Positions 26,757 to 35,794 of a DNA stretch of 64,000 bases are shown here, piece after piece. The position numbers and the translations under genes were made by a program. Within the stretch, counting starts at the first letter, position 1, and each line of letters begins with the position of its first letter. The notes below the pieces were generated by a model that had not been told where the DNA came from, did no database searches, and saw nothing but the letters and a program-made list of their open reading frames with translations. The DNA is from Bradyrhizobium japonicum USDA 6 (GTDB taxonomy: Bacteria > Pseudomonadota > Alphaproteobacteria > Rhizobiales > Xanthobacteraceae): assembly GCF_000284375.1 (NCBI RefSeq), contig NC_017249.1, positions 5,992,001-6,056,000 of the forward strand, given 5' to 3'.

Positions 26757-27605
26757 ATGGCTGTCATGGCGGGGCATTCGAGCATGGCCAAGGCTGCAAA
26801 GCGCATAGCGGAATCGTCGCTGAAAAACCCTAAAAACCACGTCGCTTCCGTTGGGAAGGCGTTCGCGGTGCTCAAGAGTTTCAGCAGCGAGGCCTTCGAG
26901 CTGACCCTGAGCGAGATTGCCGCACGGGCCGATCTCGATCGCGGGACGGCGTTCCGCCTGATCCAGACCCTGACCGAGCTCGGCTATCTCCAGGGCGTTC
27001 CGCAAAGCCGCCGGTTCCGTCTCGGCGTCGCCTGTCTCGACCTCGGCTATACCGTGCTGTCGCGCGGCTCGTTGCGCCCGATCGTCGAGCCGCTGCTGCG
27101 CGACCTCGTCCCGGCGGTCGGCGATGCGGCATCGCTCGGCATTCTCGATGGCGGCGACGTGATCTATCTCGCGCGCGTCGGTGCCGGCCTCGACCGTCAC
27201 AAGATGGACCGCCGACCGGGCACGCGCATCCCCGCCTACAGCGCCGCGCTCGGCCATGTCATGCTGGCGCATCTGCCACGCGACCAGCAGATCGAGCGGC
27301 TCGAGTTGCGTCCTCGCGTAAAACTGTCGGAGCGAACGCTGACCGATCTCGATGCACTGCTCGCCCGGCTCGATCAGGTGAAGAAGAAAGGCCATGCGGT
27401 CTCCGACGGCGAGAATGCCTATGGCCTGCGCACACTGGCAACGCCGATCTTCGACGCTCAGGGTTTTGTGATCGGCGGCCTGAGCGTCACGGTCGATGCG
27501 ATGCGCATGGACATGGCGGCCTTCCGCGACGAGGCACTGCCAAGGCTGATGCAGGCGACGGCCCAAGTCCAGGATCTCGCGATCAAGTCGGGATTGACGA
27601 GCTGA
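26757..27605 (+). CDS. IclR family transcriptional regulator
   Basis: This regulator has about 282 residues. The winged HTH is near residues 30-95 (SVGKAFAVLKSFSSEAFELT; EIAARADLDRGTAFRLIQTL). The C-terminal ligand (GAF-like) domain contains GDVIYLARVGAG, PAYSAALGHVMLAHLP and NAYGLRTLATPIFDAQG. The start is uncertain: ATG 26757, 26766 or 26784, or TTG 26706. Divergent from the DapA-to-TctC operon with an operator-like dyad between, it very likely controls that pathway in response to an organic acid. Confidence 0.88.
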   Translation: MAVMAGHSSMAKAAKRIAESSLKNPKNHVASVGKAFAVLKSFSSEAFELTLSEIAARADLDRGTAFRLIQTLTELGYLQGVPQSRRFRLGVACLDLGYTVLSRGSLRPIVEPLLRDLVPAVGDAASLGILDGGDVIYLARVGAGLDRHKMDRRPGTRIPAYSAALGHVMLAHLPRDQQIERLELRPRVKLSERTLTDLDALLARLDQVKKKGHAVSDGENAYGLRTLATPIFDAQGFVIGGLSVTVDAMRMDMAAFRDEALPRLMQATAQVQDLAIKSGLTS

Positions 27606-27620
27606 GTGCGGTGATGGTGA

Positions 27621-28523
27621 TTAGATCACGATGTGATCGAAGTCGGCGGCGATCCGCGTATTCGGAAACACCTTTGTCGCTTCGGCCAATATCTGTTCAT
27701 CCTCGTACCGTCCTGACATGTGGACCAGCACGAGCTGCTTGACGTTGCTGGCGGCGGCAAACGAAGCGGCTTCGGTGGCCGTGAGATGGCCGTAGGCCCG
27801 CGCGGTCGCGGCGTCACGATCGAGGAACGTCGCCTCGATCACCAGCATGTCGGCGTCGGCGGCATGTCGAGATAGACCATCCGTGGTTTCAGTGTCGCCG
27901 ACCACGACGAGCTTCCTGCCGCCGCCTGGCGGGCCCAGGACGTCCTCCGGATCGATGGTTCGACCGGCGATCACGACCGGTCGTCCGGCGGCCAGCTCTC
28001 CGCGCATCGGCCCGTCCGGGACACTGAGCGACGCGAGGCGCTCGGGCAGAAGGTGGCGGCGCGCGGGGCTTTGGAAAGAGAAGCCAAAGCTGTCGGTGTC
28101 GCGGTGGCGAACCGGAAAGCAGTCGATGGTGAAGTCGCCGGCATCGATGACTTGCCCCTCGGTCAGCGGTGCGAACGCCACAGGGATCGGCGCCCTGCCC
28201 GCGCCCCACAAGCCGGCGAGCATGCGAACGACGATGTCGAGCGTGCCCGGGCCCGCATGAACGGTCATCACGTCCGAACTCTGCCGCAACCCCAGCGTCG
28301 AGAAGAGACCGGGGATGCCGAGCACATGATCGAGATGCCCGTGCGTCAGCAGGATGCGGTCGAGCCGGCGAAAGCCGGCGCCACTGCGCAGCAATTGGCG
28401 CTGCGTGCCCTCGCCGCAATCAACCAGGATGCGCTTGCCCGCGGCCTCCACCAGGAGGGCCGGATGGTTGCGCTCCACTGAGGGAACGCTTGCCGAGGTG
28501 CCGAGAAATGTCAGGGCGAACAT
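27621..28523 (-). CDS. rnz: Ribonuclease Z (tRNase Z-like MBL-fold hydrolase)
   Basis: This 300-residue protein starts MFALTFLGTSASVPSVERNH, the RNase Z opening, and has the zinc motif LLTHGHLDHVLGIPGLF (HxHxDH). It also has DCGEGTQRQLL, IDCFPVRHRD, ATFLDRDAATARAYGHLTATEAA and VHMSGRY. The start at 28523 is where the family begins. It should remove 3' trailers from tRNA precursors. No clear operon partner; it follows the ABM protein gene on the same strand by 66 bases. Confidence 0.88.
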   Translation of the reverse strand: MFALTFLGTSASVPSVERNHPALLVEAAGKRILVDCGEGTQRQLLRSGAGFRRLDRILLTHGHLDHVLGIPGLFSTLGLRQSSDVMTVHAGPGTLDIVVRMLAGLWGAGRAPIPVAFAPLTEGQVIDAGDFTIDCFPVRHRDTDSFGFSFQSPARRHLLPERLASLSVPDGPMRGELAAGRPVVIAGRTIDPEDVLGPPGGGRKLVVVGDTETTDGLSRHAADADMLVIEATFLDRDAATARAYGHLTATEAASFAAASNVKQLVLVHMSGRYEDEQILAEATKVFPNTRIAADFDHIVI

Positions 28524-28589
28524 GGTCGTCAGCGTCCAGAGACCGACCTCTCCCCGACAGCACCGCAACGGTCCGCACGGTGGATGGCC

Positions 28590-29573
28590 TCACCGTCCCC
28601 AATGCCATGCGAGCAGCAGCGCGTACAGGCCCATCGAGCCCGCATAGAGCGCGGCAAGCAGTGCATATCCCGCGATCTGGCGGCCGAGCGCTGCCTTCGG
28701 CTTGATCCACCAGTCGAGCGCCCTGAAGGCGGCCGGCACGAGAAACCAGCCGAGCAGCTGGGTACTCACGAGATTGCCGACGAACAGCGACAGCCAGACG
28801 GGCACGCCGTGGCTGTCGATCAGCGGCGCGCTGACGAAATAGCCCCAGAGATAGACCACGGGATAGAGCACCAGCAGGACGATGAGGTTGCTCTTCCAGA
28901 TCAAGCCAGGCCCTTGCTCCGGCGCCTGCGTCTTGCCGGCCGGGAACCAGAAATTGAAGCCGTAGCTTGCCCGCTTCACGTTCATGCCGGCGTTGAAGCG
29001 CGCGCCTTCCTCAAGCAGCGTCTGCCGCAAGGGCGAGTCGAGCCAAGCATTGAGGTTGGCATCGCTGTCGAACGACAGGATGACGATCCACTCGTCGTGC
29101 AGGCCCGGAATCGGCCGCTCGATCTTGTGACGCAGGAACCCCCTGAACTCGGCCTCGGCGGCCTGGATGCGCTGCTGCCATTTGAGGAACGCATCCTCGA
29201 GTCCATCCGGCACCTTGAAGGAGATCACGGCGGAGACAGCGCTGTCGCGCTGAACGCCCGTGTCGGGAAGGATATGGACGTCCTCCGACCCGACGAAGAA
29301 GCGCTGCACGTCCGCGATCAGCTTCGCTCGTACCTCGCTCTGAAGCCAGGCGCGGGCGGCGGCCGGATTCGCGAAACGCAGGATGGTGACCCAGTCCACA
29401 TGCGCCGGCGGCTGCGGCGGCACGACCTCCTGGCTGAGGAAGCCGGGCCACGCCTTCAGCGCCTCGCCGACCTCGCCGTTCCAGCGCGCGAACGCGGCAA
29501 AGCCGTCGTCGGCAATGCGGCGCTGGATGACGAGGGCGACCGCCTGGGCCGCCGGATCCGGAGATGCGCTCAT
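28590..29573 (-). CDS. Two-domain antibiotic biosynthesis monooxygenase (ABM)-like membrane protein
   Basis: The 327-residue protein carries two ABM-type ferredoxin-like domains, near residues 10-105 (FLSQEVVPPQ; VDWVTILRFANPAAARAWL) and 110-210 (FRGFLRHKIERP; DEWIVILSFDSDANLNAWL). Three to four C-terminal membrane helices follow (NLIVLLVLYPVVYLWGYFV; QIAGYALLAALYAGSMG). The start at 29573 is the ATG at the head of the ABM domain; a much longer open frame upstream is the antisense shadow of the deaminase gene. It sits 14 bases downstream of guanine deaminase. Function unknown. Confidence 0.8.
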   Translation of the reverse strand: MSASPDPAAQAVALVIQRRIADDGFAAFARWNGEVGEALKAWPGFLSQEVVPPQPPAHVDWVTILRFANPAAARAWLQSEVRAKLIADVQRFFVGSEDVHILPDTGVQRDSAVSAVISFKVPDGLEDAFLKWQQRIQAAEAEFRGFLRHKIERPIPGLHDEWIVILSFDSDANLNAWLDSPLRQTLLEEGARFNAGMNVKRASYGFNFWFPAGKTQAPEQGPGLIWKSNLIVLLVLYPVVYLWGYFVSAPLIDSHGVPVWLSLFVGNLVSTQLLGWFLVPAAFRALDWWIKPKAALGRQIAGYALLAALYAGSMGLYALLLAWHWGR

Positions 29574-29587
29574 CGCGACCGTCCGCT

Positions 29588-30985
29588 TCAGCTCTGCTTG
29601 TAGAGACGCTTGCCCATCACCCAGGTCTCGTCGACGCACCGGTCGTCGCCGACCATCATGACGGAGAACAGCATGTTCGCGGCGTCGTCGACCGTGCGCG
29701 GACCAGCACCGTCGGCGATCAGCGACTGGTGCCAGGGTTGCGCCAGCTGGCCGCCGTTCGGATCGAGCGCGACGAAATCGGCTTCCTTGCCGGGCTCGAA
29801 ATTGCCGAGCTTGTCGTCGATGTAGAGGCCTTCGGCACCACCGAGCGTGACCGACCAGAAACCGCGATAGGGCGAGAGCTTGTTGCGCTCGGCTTCCGCA
29901 AGATCCTTGCGCGCCGGATCGATGCTGCCGTCGAGCATCGTGTTGTTGCACATGCCGACCTTGTAGGCGTCGTCGAGCACGGAGATCATCGAGAAGCGGT
30001 TGCCGCCGCCGACGTCGGTGCCGAACGACATCTTCACGCGATGCTCGGGATCGGTGGCGCGGCCGAGGCGGAACAGGCCGCTGCCGAGGAACAGGTTCGA
30101 GCACGGGCAGAACACCACCGCGGCGCCCTTCTTCGACATGCGGTGGAACTCGTTGTTCGAGAGATAGACACCGTGGCCGCCGGAGAACTTTGGCCCGACC
30201 AGGTCGAACTTCTCGTAGACGCCGAGATAATCCTGGCAGTCCGGATGCTCGACCAGCACGCCGCTGCATTCGGCCGGGTTCTCGGAAATATGGGTGTTGA
30301 CCCAGCAGTCCGGATGCTCGTGCTTGAGGCGCTGACATGCCTTGAGCAGCTCCGGCGAGGCGCCGAAGGCGAAGCGCGGCGTGATGGCGTAGAGGTTGCG
30401 GCCCTTGTTGTGGTACTGCGCGATCAGCCGCTTGCTGTCGCGATAGAAGTTTTCGGGCGTGTCGATGAACTCGGCCGGCGCGTTGCGGTCGATCCCGGTG
30501 AGGCCCGCGATCACGCGCATGTTGCGGCGGGCCGCTTCCTCGAACAGCTCTTCGGTCGCGACCGGTGAGGAGCTGGTGAAGGCCTGGCAGGTGGTGGTGC
30601 CGGCGGCGAGCAGAGCGTCGAGAAAACGCTTCACGCCCTCGCGCGCGTAGTTGCGATCCTTGTACTTGATCTCCTCGGGGTAGATCGACTTCTGGAGCCA
30701 CGGCAGCAGCTGCTCGCCATAGGCACCAAGCACGCGGGTCTGCGGCAGATGGATGTGGCCGTCGATGAAGCCCGGGACGATGATGCGGTCCTTGATATGG
30801 GTGATCTCGACGCCCGGATGCGCAGCGGCAATCTTGTCATGGGGACCGAACGCCTTGATGACGCCGCCCGTGACGACCATGAGGCCGTCCTGATGGAAAC
30901 GCGCAGCAGCCTGCTCGTTGCCGATGTGCTTCCAGGGATCATCGACGAAGTCGAAGAATGTGCCGCGAATACCGACGGTGGTCAT
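29588..30985 (-). CDS. guaD: Guanine deaminase
   Basis: This 465-residue zinc amidohydrolase converts guanine to xanthine. It has PGFIDGHIHLPQT (HxH metal site), CWVNTHISENPAE, GGHGVYLSNNE and the late Asp in MSFGTDVGGG. The C-terminus carries FEPGKEADFVALDPNGG. The ATG at 30985 is preferred over the TTG directly before it. It lies 15 bases downstream of the Bcr/CflA transporter gene and 14 bases upstream of the ABM protein gene, so a three-gene operon is likely. Confidence 0.9.
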   Translation of the reverse strand: MTTVGIRGTFFDFVDDPWKHIGNEQAAARFHQDGLMVVTGGVIKAFGPHDKIAAAHPGVEITHIKDRIIVPGFIDGHIHLPQTRVLGAYGEQLLPWLQKSIYPEEIKYKDRNYAREGVKRFLDALLAAGTTTCQAFTSSSPVATEELFEEAARRNMRVIAGLTGIDRNAPAEFIDTPENFYRDSKRLIAQYHNKGRNLYAITPRFAFGASPELLKACQRLKHEHPDCWVNTHISENPAECSGVLVEHPDCQDYLGVYEKFDLVGPKFSGGHGVYLSNNEFHRMSKKGAAVVFCPCSNLFLGSGLFRLGRATDPEHRVKMSFGTDVGGGNRFSMISVLDDAYKVGMCNNTMLDGSIDPARKDLAEAERNKLSPYRGFWSVTLGGAEGLYIDDKLGNFEPGKEADFVALDPNGGQLAQPWHQSLIADGAGPRTVDDAANMLFSVMMVGDDRCVDETWVMGKRLYKQS

Positions 30986-31000
30986 CAATGGGGTCCTTCC

Positions 31001-32218
31001 TTAAGTCTGTGTGGCGTGGCGTGCCGCAGGCAACGAGATCGCAAGCAGCGTGCCTGCGACGGCGCAGAGGCCGAGATAGAGCCAGCCGATCGGCGCCTGG
31101 GTCGCTTCGGGCAACACCGCCGCGATCGCCATGGCGCCGCTGACCGCGAGATAGCAGAGCGCGCTGATGAGGCCGCCGATCAGGCCGTGGTCGCGCTCGA
31201 ACAGGCCGAGCGCCATGCCGTACATCATCGGGCACAGCACGCCGCAACCGCCGAGCACCAGCGCGCCGCCGATCGTGATCGACGCAAAATCGAGACCGAC
31301 GGCCAAGCCGGTCGCGGTCAAGACGACGGCGCCGGCGAGAAACAGCGCGAAGGCGCCAAAGCCCATCACCCGGGCCGGCATGAAGCGCGCGAAATGCGCG
31401 CAGCCGAGCTCGCCCGCGAGATTCACGCCGCCAAGGCCGAGCGCGACGAGGCCGTAGATGGCCGCGGAATAACCGAGGCCGGTCTGATAGAAGAACGGCG
31501 CGACGACGCCGAACGCCAGTTGCGCGCTGGCCGCGGCGGCGAACACCAGCACGAAGGCCAGGAAACCCGGACGGACGAGCGCCTCGCGGAGAATGCTCGC
31601 CGTGCGGCGCGGATCGAACGGCGCGCGTCGCTCGGCCGGCAGCGTCTCGGGCAGAAGCAGCACGACGATCGCAGCGACGATGGCCGCGGCGATGGCGATG
31701 ATGACGAAGACCCCGCGCCAGGATGTCAGCTCGACGATGAAGCCGCCGGCCGCCGGTGCGAGCACGGGCGCAAGCCCCCAGGCGGCGCCAAGCAATCCAG
31801 AAATCGCCGTGAGCTCGCGGCCGCGAAAGCAGTCGGCCGCAACCGCATAGGAAACGACGAGGCAGGTGCAGCCGCCGATGCCCTGCAGGAAGCGCAGCGC
31901 GAGCAGCAGCGATGCGCTGGTGGCCAGCGCACAGGCGATGCTCATCGCGATGAGAACCGATAGCCCCGCGAGCAGGACGTTACGGCGGCCGAGCGTGTCG
32001 GAGGCGATGCCGACCGGCACCAGCGCCAGACTCATACCGAGCATGTAGGCGGTGACGGTGTTCTGCATCGACGCGGAATCGGTTGCGAGATCCACCACCA
32101 TCTGCGGCAGGCCCGGCGTATAGGCATCGAGCGGAATCTGGCTGAACGGCACCACGCATAGCAGGATCGGCACGATCCCGCCCTTCGCGCGACCAGCGTC
32201 CGAAGCAACTGCAGTCAT
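31001..32218 (-). CDS. MFS transporter of the Bcr/CflA drug-resistance subfamily
   Basis: This 405-residue inner-membrane protein has 12 predicted helices. PFSQIPLDAYTPGLPQMVVD and LGMSLALVPVGIASDTLGRR (motif A, loop 2-3) fit the Bcr/CflA group of the DHA1 family, as does LQGIGGCTCLVVSYAVAADC. It precedes guanine deaminase by 15 bases, so it could move a purine or purine analogue rather than a drug. That is inference from context only. Confidence 0.87.
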   Translation of the reverse strand: MTAVASDAGRAKGGIVPILLCVVPFSQIPLDAYTPGLPQMVVDLATDSASMQNTVTAYMLGMSLALVPVGIASDTLGRRNVLLAGLSVLIAMSIACALATSASLLLALRFLQGIGGCTCLVVSYAVAADCFRGRELTAISGLLGAAWGLAPVLAPAAGGFIVELTSWRGVFVIIAIAAAIVAAIVVLLLPETLPAERRAPFDPRRTASILREALVRPGFLAFVLVFAAAASAQLAFGVVAPFFYQTGLGYSAAIYGLVALGLGGVNLAGELGCAHFARFMPARVMGFGAFALFLAGAVVLTATGLAVGLDFASITIGGALVLGGCGVLCPMMYGMALGLFERDHGLIGGLISALCYLAVSGAMAIAAVLPEATQAPIGWLYLGLCAVAGTLLAISLPAARHATQT

Positions 32219-32616
32219 GGCTCACGCCCCCTCGATGCCCGCGGGTCCCGTCTTTTCGTGCGCGCAATGAGAGGCGACGATGCAGGTTGCGGATATTGGC
32301 GCGCGGAGCGTGCCAGAACTGTGTGTAAAAACTCTTAGGGAGCCCGCCTCAATGCGGGCGGCTGATGCTCTGGTCCTCGCTGCCCCGGGGATGCTCCAAC
32401 AAAAAATGCGAAAACAACCCCATGCACAGTACAAATCATTGAAGAATTTCGCTCCGGCATGGCGCGAGCCTGGCGCAGAGGACGTTTGACACGTCGGGCA
32501 ACACAGGCGCAGGATTGCACCATCCCCGCTTGTGAATTCACCGCCGCACAGGAGCCATTAACCGCTCGGAAGGCATCGCCGTTTCGAGCGCAGGGTCGGC
32601 ATCGGTCAGGCGCAGA
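32219..32616. other. Intergenic region of about 400 bases
   Basis: No credible ORF on either strand. It presumably contains the promoter for the minus-strand MFS-guaD operon near 32219-32300 and the 3' trailer of the hydrolase gene at the other end. The only clear structure is the GCCCGC/GCGGGC hairpin described separately. Confidence 0.4.
32342..32359 (-). terminator. Possible terminator hairpin downstream of the alpha/beta hydrolase
   Basis: GCCCGC (32342-32347) and GCGGGC (32354-32359) form a perfect six-base stem with a CTCAAT loop. Read on the minus strand, a TTTTT run follows about nine bases later. It is about 260 bases past the hydrolase stop, so assignment to that gene is weak. Confidence 0.25.
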
Positions 32617-33390
32617 TCAAAGCAGGAAGCCCTTGAGGGCTCCGAGAAACTGTCGCGGCGACTGAAGCTGCGGCACGTGCGCGCAGCCGGGAATGACCTT
32701 GAGTTCGGCGCGCGGCAAACCGGCAGCCAGCTCGTGCGACATTGGCGGAGGCGTCGCTTCGTCGTGCTCTCCGACCAGAACGAGGGCAGGAACTTTCACC
32801 GCGGCAAGTTCGGGGCGGAGATCGAGGCTTGCCAACGCGTCGCATGCGCTGCGAAACACATCGGGATCGGTCCGCAGAAAAGCTTCACGACGATCCCGCA
32901 TCAGTTCGGGATGCCGCTCCTGAAACTCGGGCGCAAACAAGCGTCGCATCGCAACGTCAGTGATCGCCTCGAGGCCCTTCTCCCGCGAGACCATCGCCAT
33001 GTTGCGAAACGCCTCGCGGCCGGGCTCCGAGAACGCCGCGCCGCAATCGGCGAGAACCAGCTTGCTGGCGATCTCCGGGTGCCGGATCGCCATCTGCAAG
33101 GCCACGAAGCCGCCATAGCCATTGCCGAGCACGATCGCGGGCGCACGGCCCGCAGCCTCCTTCACGGCCTCCGCCATCCTGTCCGCGACAACGATGAGCC
33201 CGCCCCCGACCGCGCGTGAGCGGCCGAACCCCGGCAACTCCGGCACGATGGTGCGAAACGACCCTTCAAGCTCGAGCACGATCGCATCGAAGCTCGCGCG
33301 GTCCGACAACAGCGAGTGGAAGAGAAACAGCGGCGGCCCCTCGCCCGATTGCGCGGCGTTGACGGTCCCGTTGGCAAGAAGCCTGTCCAT
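32617..33390 (-). CDS. Alpha/beta hydrolase fold protein lacking the nucleophilic Ser
   Basis: This 257-residue protein has the overall pattern of 3-oxoadipate enol-lactonase-like hydrolases: PLFLFHSLLSD, VPELPGFGRSRAVGG, the Asp in LVLVGEHDEATPP and the His in IPGCAHVPQLQSP. At the nucleophile elbow it reads VLGNGYGGFVALQMA. Residue 91 is Gly (codon GGC, 33118-33120) where GxSxG requires Ser, so classical hydrolysis is not expected. One base change (AGC to GGC) would explain it. It is divergent from a GntR regulator that leads an aldehyde dehydrogenase gene. A lyase-like or non-catalytic role is possible. Confidence 0.85.
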   Translation of the reverse strand: MDRLLANGTVNAAQSGEGPPLFLFHSLLSDRASFDAIVLELEGSFRTIVPELPGFGRSRAVGGGLIVVADRMAEAVKEAAGRAPAIVLGNGYGGFVALQMAIRHPEIASKLVLADCGAAFSEPGREAFRNMAMVSREKGLEAITDVAMRRLFAPEFQERHPELMRDRREAFLRTDPDVFRSACDALASLDLRPELAAVKVPALVLVGEHDEATPPPMSHELAAGLPRAELKVIPGCAHVPQLQSPRQFLGALKGFLL

Positions 33391-33448
33391 GTCCGGTCTT
33401 TCCTTAACTTCGGGATCAAACCCGTTCGCGTGCCGTGGAGGCCCCCGA

Positions 33449-33460
33449 TTGATAAATCAA
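33449..33460. promoter_or_regulatory. TTGAT-AA-ATCAA dyad, possible GntR operator
   Basis: TTGATAAATCAA is a dyad with perfect five-base arms, located between the divergent hydrolase and GntR genes about 80 bases before the GntR start. GntR/FadR-type regulators bind short dyads of this size. Evidence is symmetry and position only. Confidence 0.4.
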
Positions 33461-33540
33461 CTGTCAGGGAATTCAAGCATTTGGCTCTTGACGTGAAATA
33501 TCAGGATTGTCAGATTAAAGCCAACGAGGTTCCTGGAATC

Positions 33541-34191
33541 ATGCTTTTGCGCGAAAACATCTACGATCTTCTCAGATCTGATATTTTAGCTTGCCGCTTC
33601 GCTCCGGGCGATGAAATGCGCGAGCAGGATCTGGCCGAACGCTATTCGGTGAGCCGCCAACCGGTTCGGGATGCGCTTTTGAGGCTGCAGCGCGAGCACC
33701 TGGTGACGGTGCAGCCGCGCCAGGGCTACCGGGTCACGCCGATCTCGCTGTCGGACGCCCGCGACCTTCTCCGCTTCCGTCTTGCGCTGGAGCCGGCCTG
33801 CGTCGCTGAGGCGATCGAGAGCGCTCCCGACAGCGTCCTGAAATCGCTCGATGAATTTCGCCGCTTCTCCGGCGACCACGAGGACTTCATCGCCTACAAC
33901 CGCGGCTTCCACTCCGCGCTGGCCCATGCGTCCGGCAATCGCCGCATGGCGACGGCGCTGTGCGACCTGATCGGCCAGGCCGACCGGCTGGTCCGCGTCA
34001 GCGTGTCCAATCTGAAGGGTCACGATCCGGCAAAGCTCGTCGCCGAGCACGTCGCCCTGATCGACGCCATGCAGAGCCGCGAAACGCGAACCGCGGCGCG
34101 CATCATCAAGGCCCATATCGGGGCCACCGAAAAACGCGTTCTGCCGGCGCTCAAGCGCAACGCCGTCATCGTCGAGGAGAGATCATCATGA
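33541..34191 (+). CDS. GntR family transcriptional regulator (FadR/FCD type)
   Basis: This 216-residue regulator has an N-terminal winged helix (LLRENIYDLLRSDILACRFA; EQDLAERYSVSRQPVRDALL; TVQPRQGYRVTPIS). An FCD all-helical ligand domain follows (FRLALEPACVAEAIESAPDS; FIAYNRGFHSALAHASGN; LIDAMQSRETRTAARIIKAH). ATG 33541 is chosen because the HTH begins right after it; the longer open frame upstream runs through the divergent promoter. Its stop overlaps the aldehyde dehydrogenase start by ATGA, so it is co-translated with its likely target. Confidence 0.88.
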   Translation: MLLRENIYDLLRSDILACRFAPGDEMREQDLAERYSVSRQPVRDALLRLQREHLVTVQPRQGYRVTPISLSDARDLLRFRLALEPACVAEAIESAPDSVLKSLDEFRRFSGDHEDFIAYNRGFHSALAHASGNRRMATALCDLIGQADRLVRVSVSNLKGHDPAKLVAEHVALIDAMQSRETRTAARIIKAHIGATEKRVLPALKRNAVIVEERSS

Positions 34192-35717
34192 ACATTCCGT
34201 CGAAATCCGCGTCGATCGACGTCGAAACCCATGGCAATTTCATCGACGGACGTGAAGTCGAAGCCGGCCACGGCGCGATGCTCGACGTCCGCAATCCCGC
34301 GACCGGCGACGTAATCGCCCGCATTCCCAATTCGACCGCCGAGGACATCGACCGCGCGATGAAGAGCGCGCGCGCGGCGTTCGAAGGCAAAGCCTGGGGC
34401 GGCATGGACACCCGCGCGCGTGCCAGACTGGTCAACAGGCTCGCCGATGCCTTCGAGGCCAATCTCGACAGCCTGTACCGGCTGGAAACCCTCAACAACG
34501 GCCGGCCGGTCAACGAGACCCGCGCCCAGCTCTCCCGCCTGCCCGATTTCTTCCGCTACTTTGCCGGCGTTGCGCTGGCGCGCCGCGACTCCGTCATCCC
34601 CGTCGAAGGCGCCTATCTGAACTACACGCTCCGCACGCCGATCGGCATCGTCGCCAATTGCACGCCGTTCAACCATCCCTTGATGATCCTGTGCAAGTCG
34701 CTCGCCGTGGTGCTGGCGACCGGATGTGTCACCGTGGTCAAGCCGTCCGAATACACGCCGCTGACGACGTTGAAGCTCGCGCAGATCTTCACCGAAGCCG
34801 GCCTTCCGCCCGGCGTCTTCAACATCGTTCTCGGCCTCGGCCAGAGCGCCGGCAAGATGCTGGCCGAGCATGCGGACATCAACAAGCTGGTCCTGACCGG
34901 CGGCACCGAGGCCGGCCGCATCGCCGGCAGCGCCGCCGCAAAAGTGTTCGCGCATCAGACCATGGAGCTCGGCGGCAAGACGCCGGTGATGGTGTTCGAC
35001 GATTTCGACGTCGACCGCGCCGTCAACTACGCCGCGTTCGGCGCTTTCATCGGCGCCGGACAGACCTGCGTCTGCGCCTCGCGCCACATCGTCCAGGCCT
35101 CGATCTATGACGAATTCGTCGAGAAACTGCAGGCCAAGACCCGCACGATCCGCGTCGGCGATCCCTTCGATGCGAGCACCCAAATGGGCCCCGTGATCTC
35201 CGCGCGGCAGCGCGACCGCGTTCTCACCTACGCAGGCTACGGCCACGAGGATGGCGCGCGTCTCGTCACCGGCGGCGTTGCCGCGAAGGTGCCGGGCCAC
35301 GACAACGGCTATTTCGTCGAGCCGACGGTGTTCGCCGACGTCACATCCGACATGCGCATCTTCCAGGAGGAAGTGTTTGGTCCCTTCACCTCGGTGACGC
35401 CGTTCAAGGACGAGGCCGATGCGCTTCGGCTTGCCAACGACTCGCCGTTCGGCCTCGCGGCGGCCATCCGCACCCGAGACGTCGCGCGCGCGCATCGCGT
35501 CGCCGCCTCCGTCAAGGCCGGCATCGTCTGGATCAACGATCACCACCGGCTCGACCCGGCCTCGCCCTGGGGCGGCGTCGACGATTCCGGCATCGGCCGC
35601 GAATGCGGCACCGAAAGCTTCAACGACCACTTCAACACCAAGAGCGTGATGGTCGCGACCCACGAGCAGCCGTTCGACTGGTATCGCGACACGGCCAACC
35701 AAAAGCGCCTGAACTAG
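34188..35717 (+). CDS. NAD(P)-dependent aldehyde dehydrogenase
   Basis: This 509-residue enzyme oxidises an aldehyde to its acid. It has family-length domains with FNIVLGLGQSAG, the catalytic Glu in TMELGGKTPVMVF and the catalytic Cys in FIGAGQTCVCASRHIV, followed by EEVFGPFTSVTPF and GIVWINDHH. It is translationally coupled to the GntR regulator (ATGA) and followed by an MFS transporter gene 77 bases downstream. The pattern suits betaine-aldehyde or hydroxy-aldehyde type members, but substrate cannot be assigned. Confidence 0.9.
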   Translation: MNIPSKSASIDVETHGNFIDGREVEAGHGAMLDVRNPATGDVIARIPNSTAEDIDRAMKSARAAFEGKAWGGMDTRARARLVNRLADAFEANLDSLYRLETLNNGRPVNETRAQLSRLPDFFRYFAGVALARRDSVIPVEGAYLNYTLRTPIGIVANCTPFNHPLMILCKSLAVVLATGCVTVVKPSEYTPLTTLKLAQIFTEAGLPPGVFNIVLGLGQSAGKMLAEHADINKLVLTGGTEAGRIAGSAAAKVFAHQTMELGGKTPVMVFDDFDVDRAVNYAAFGAFIGAGQTCVCASRHIVQASIYDEFVEKLQAKTRTIRVGDPFDASTQMGPVISARQRDRVLTYAGYGHEDGARLVTGGVAAKVPGHDNGYFVEPTVFADVTSDMRIFQEEVFGPFTSVTPFKDEADALRLANDSPFGLAAAIRTRDVARAHRVAASVKAGIVWINDHHRLDPASPWGGVDDSGIGRECGTESFNDHFNTKSVMVATHEQPFDWYRDTANQKRLN

Positions 35718-35794
35718 CAGGAAAACGACAAGCGGCCGACCGCCCATAGAAGGCGGGCCGCATCAACCAGAACAGCAGTCAAGGGAGAGCGTAT

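Noticed and set aside
29574..30701. Upstream extension of the ABM protein frame
   Set aside because: The added 376 residues are antisense-like, in a frame overlapping the guanine deaminase gene. The ATG at 29573 begins the recognisable domain.
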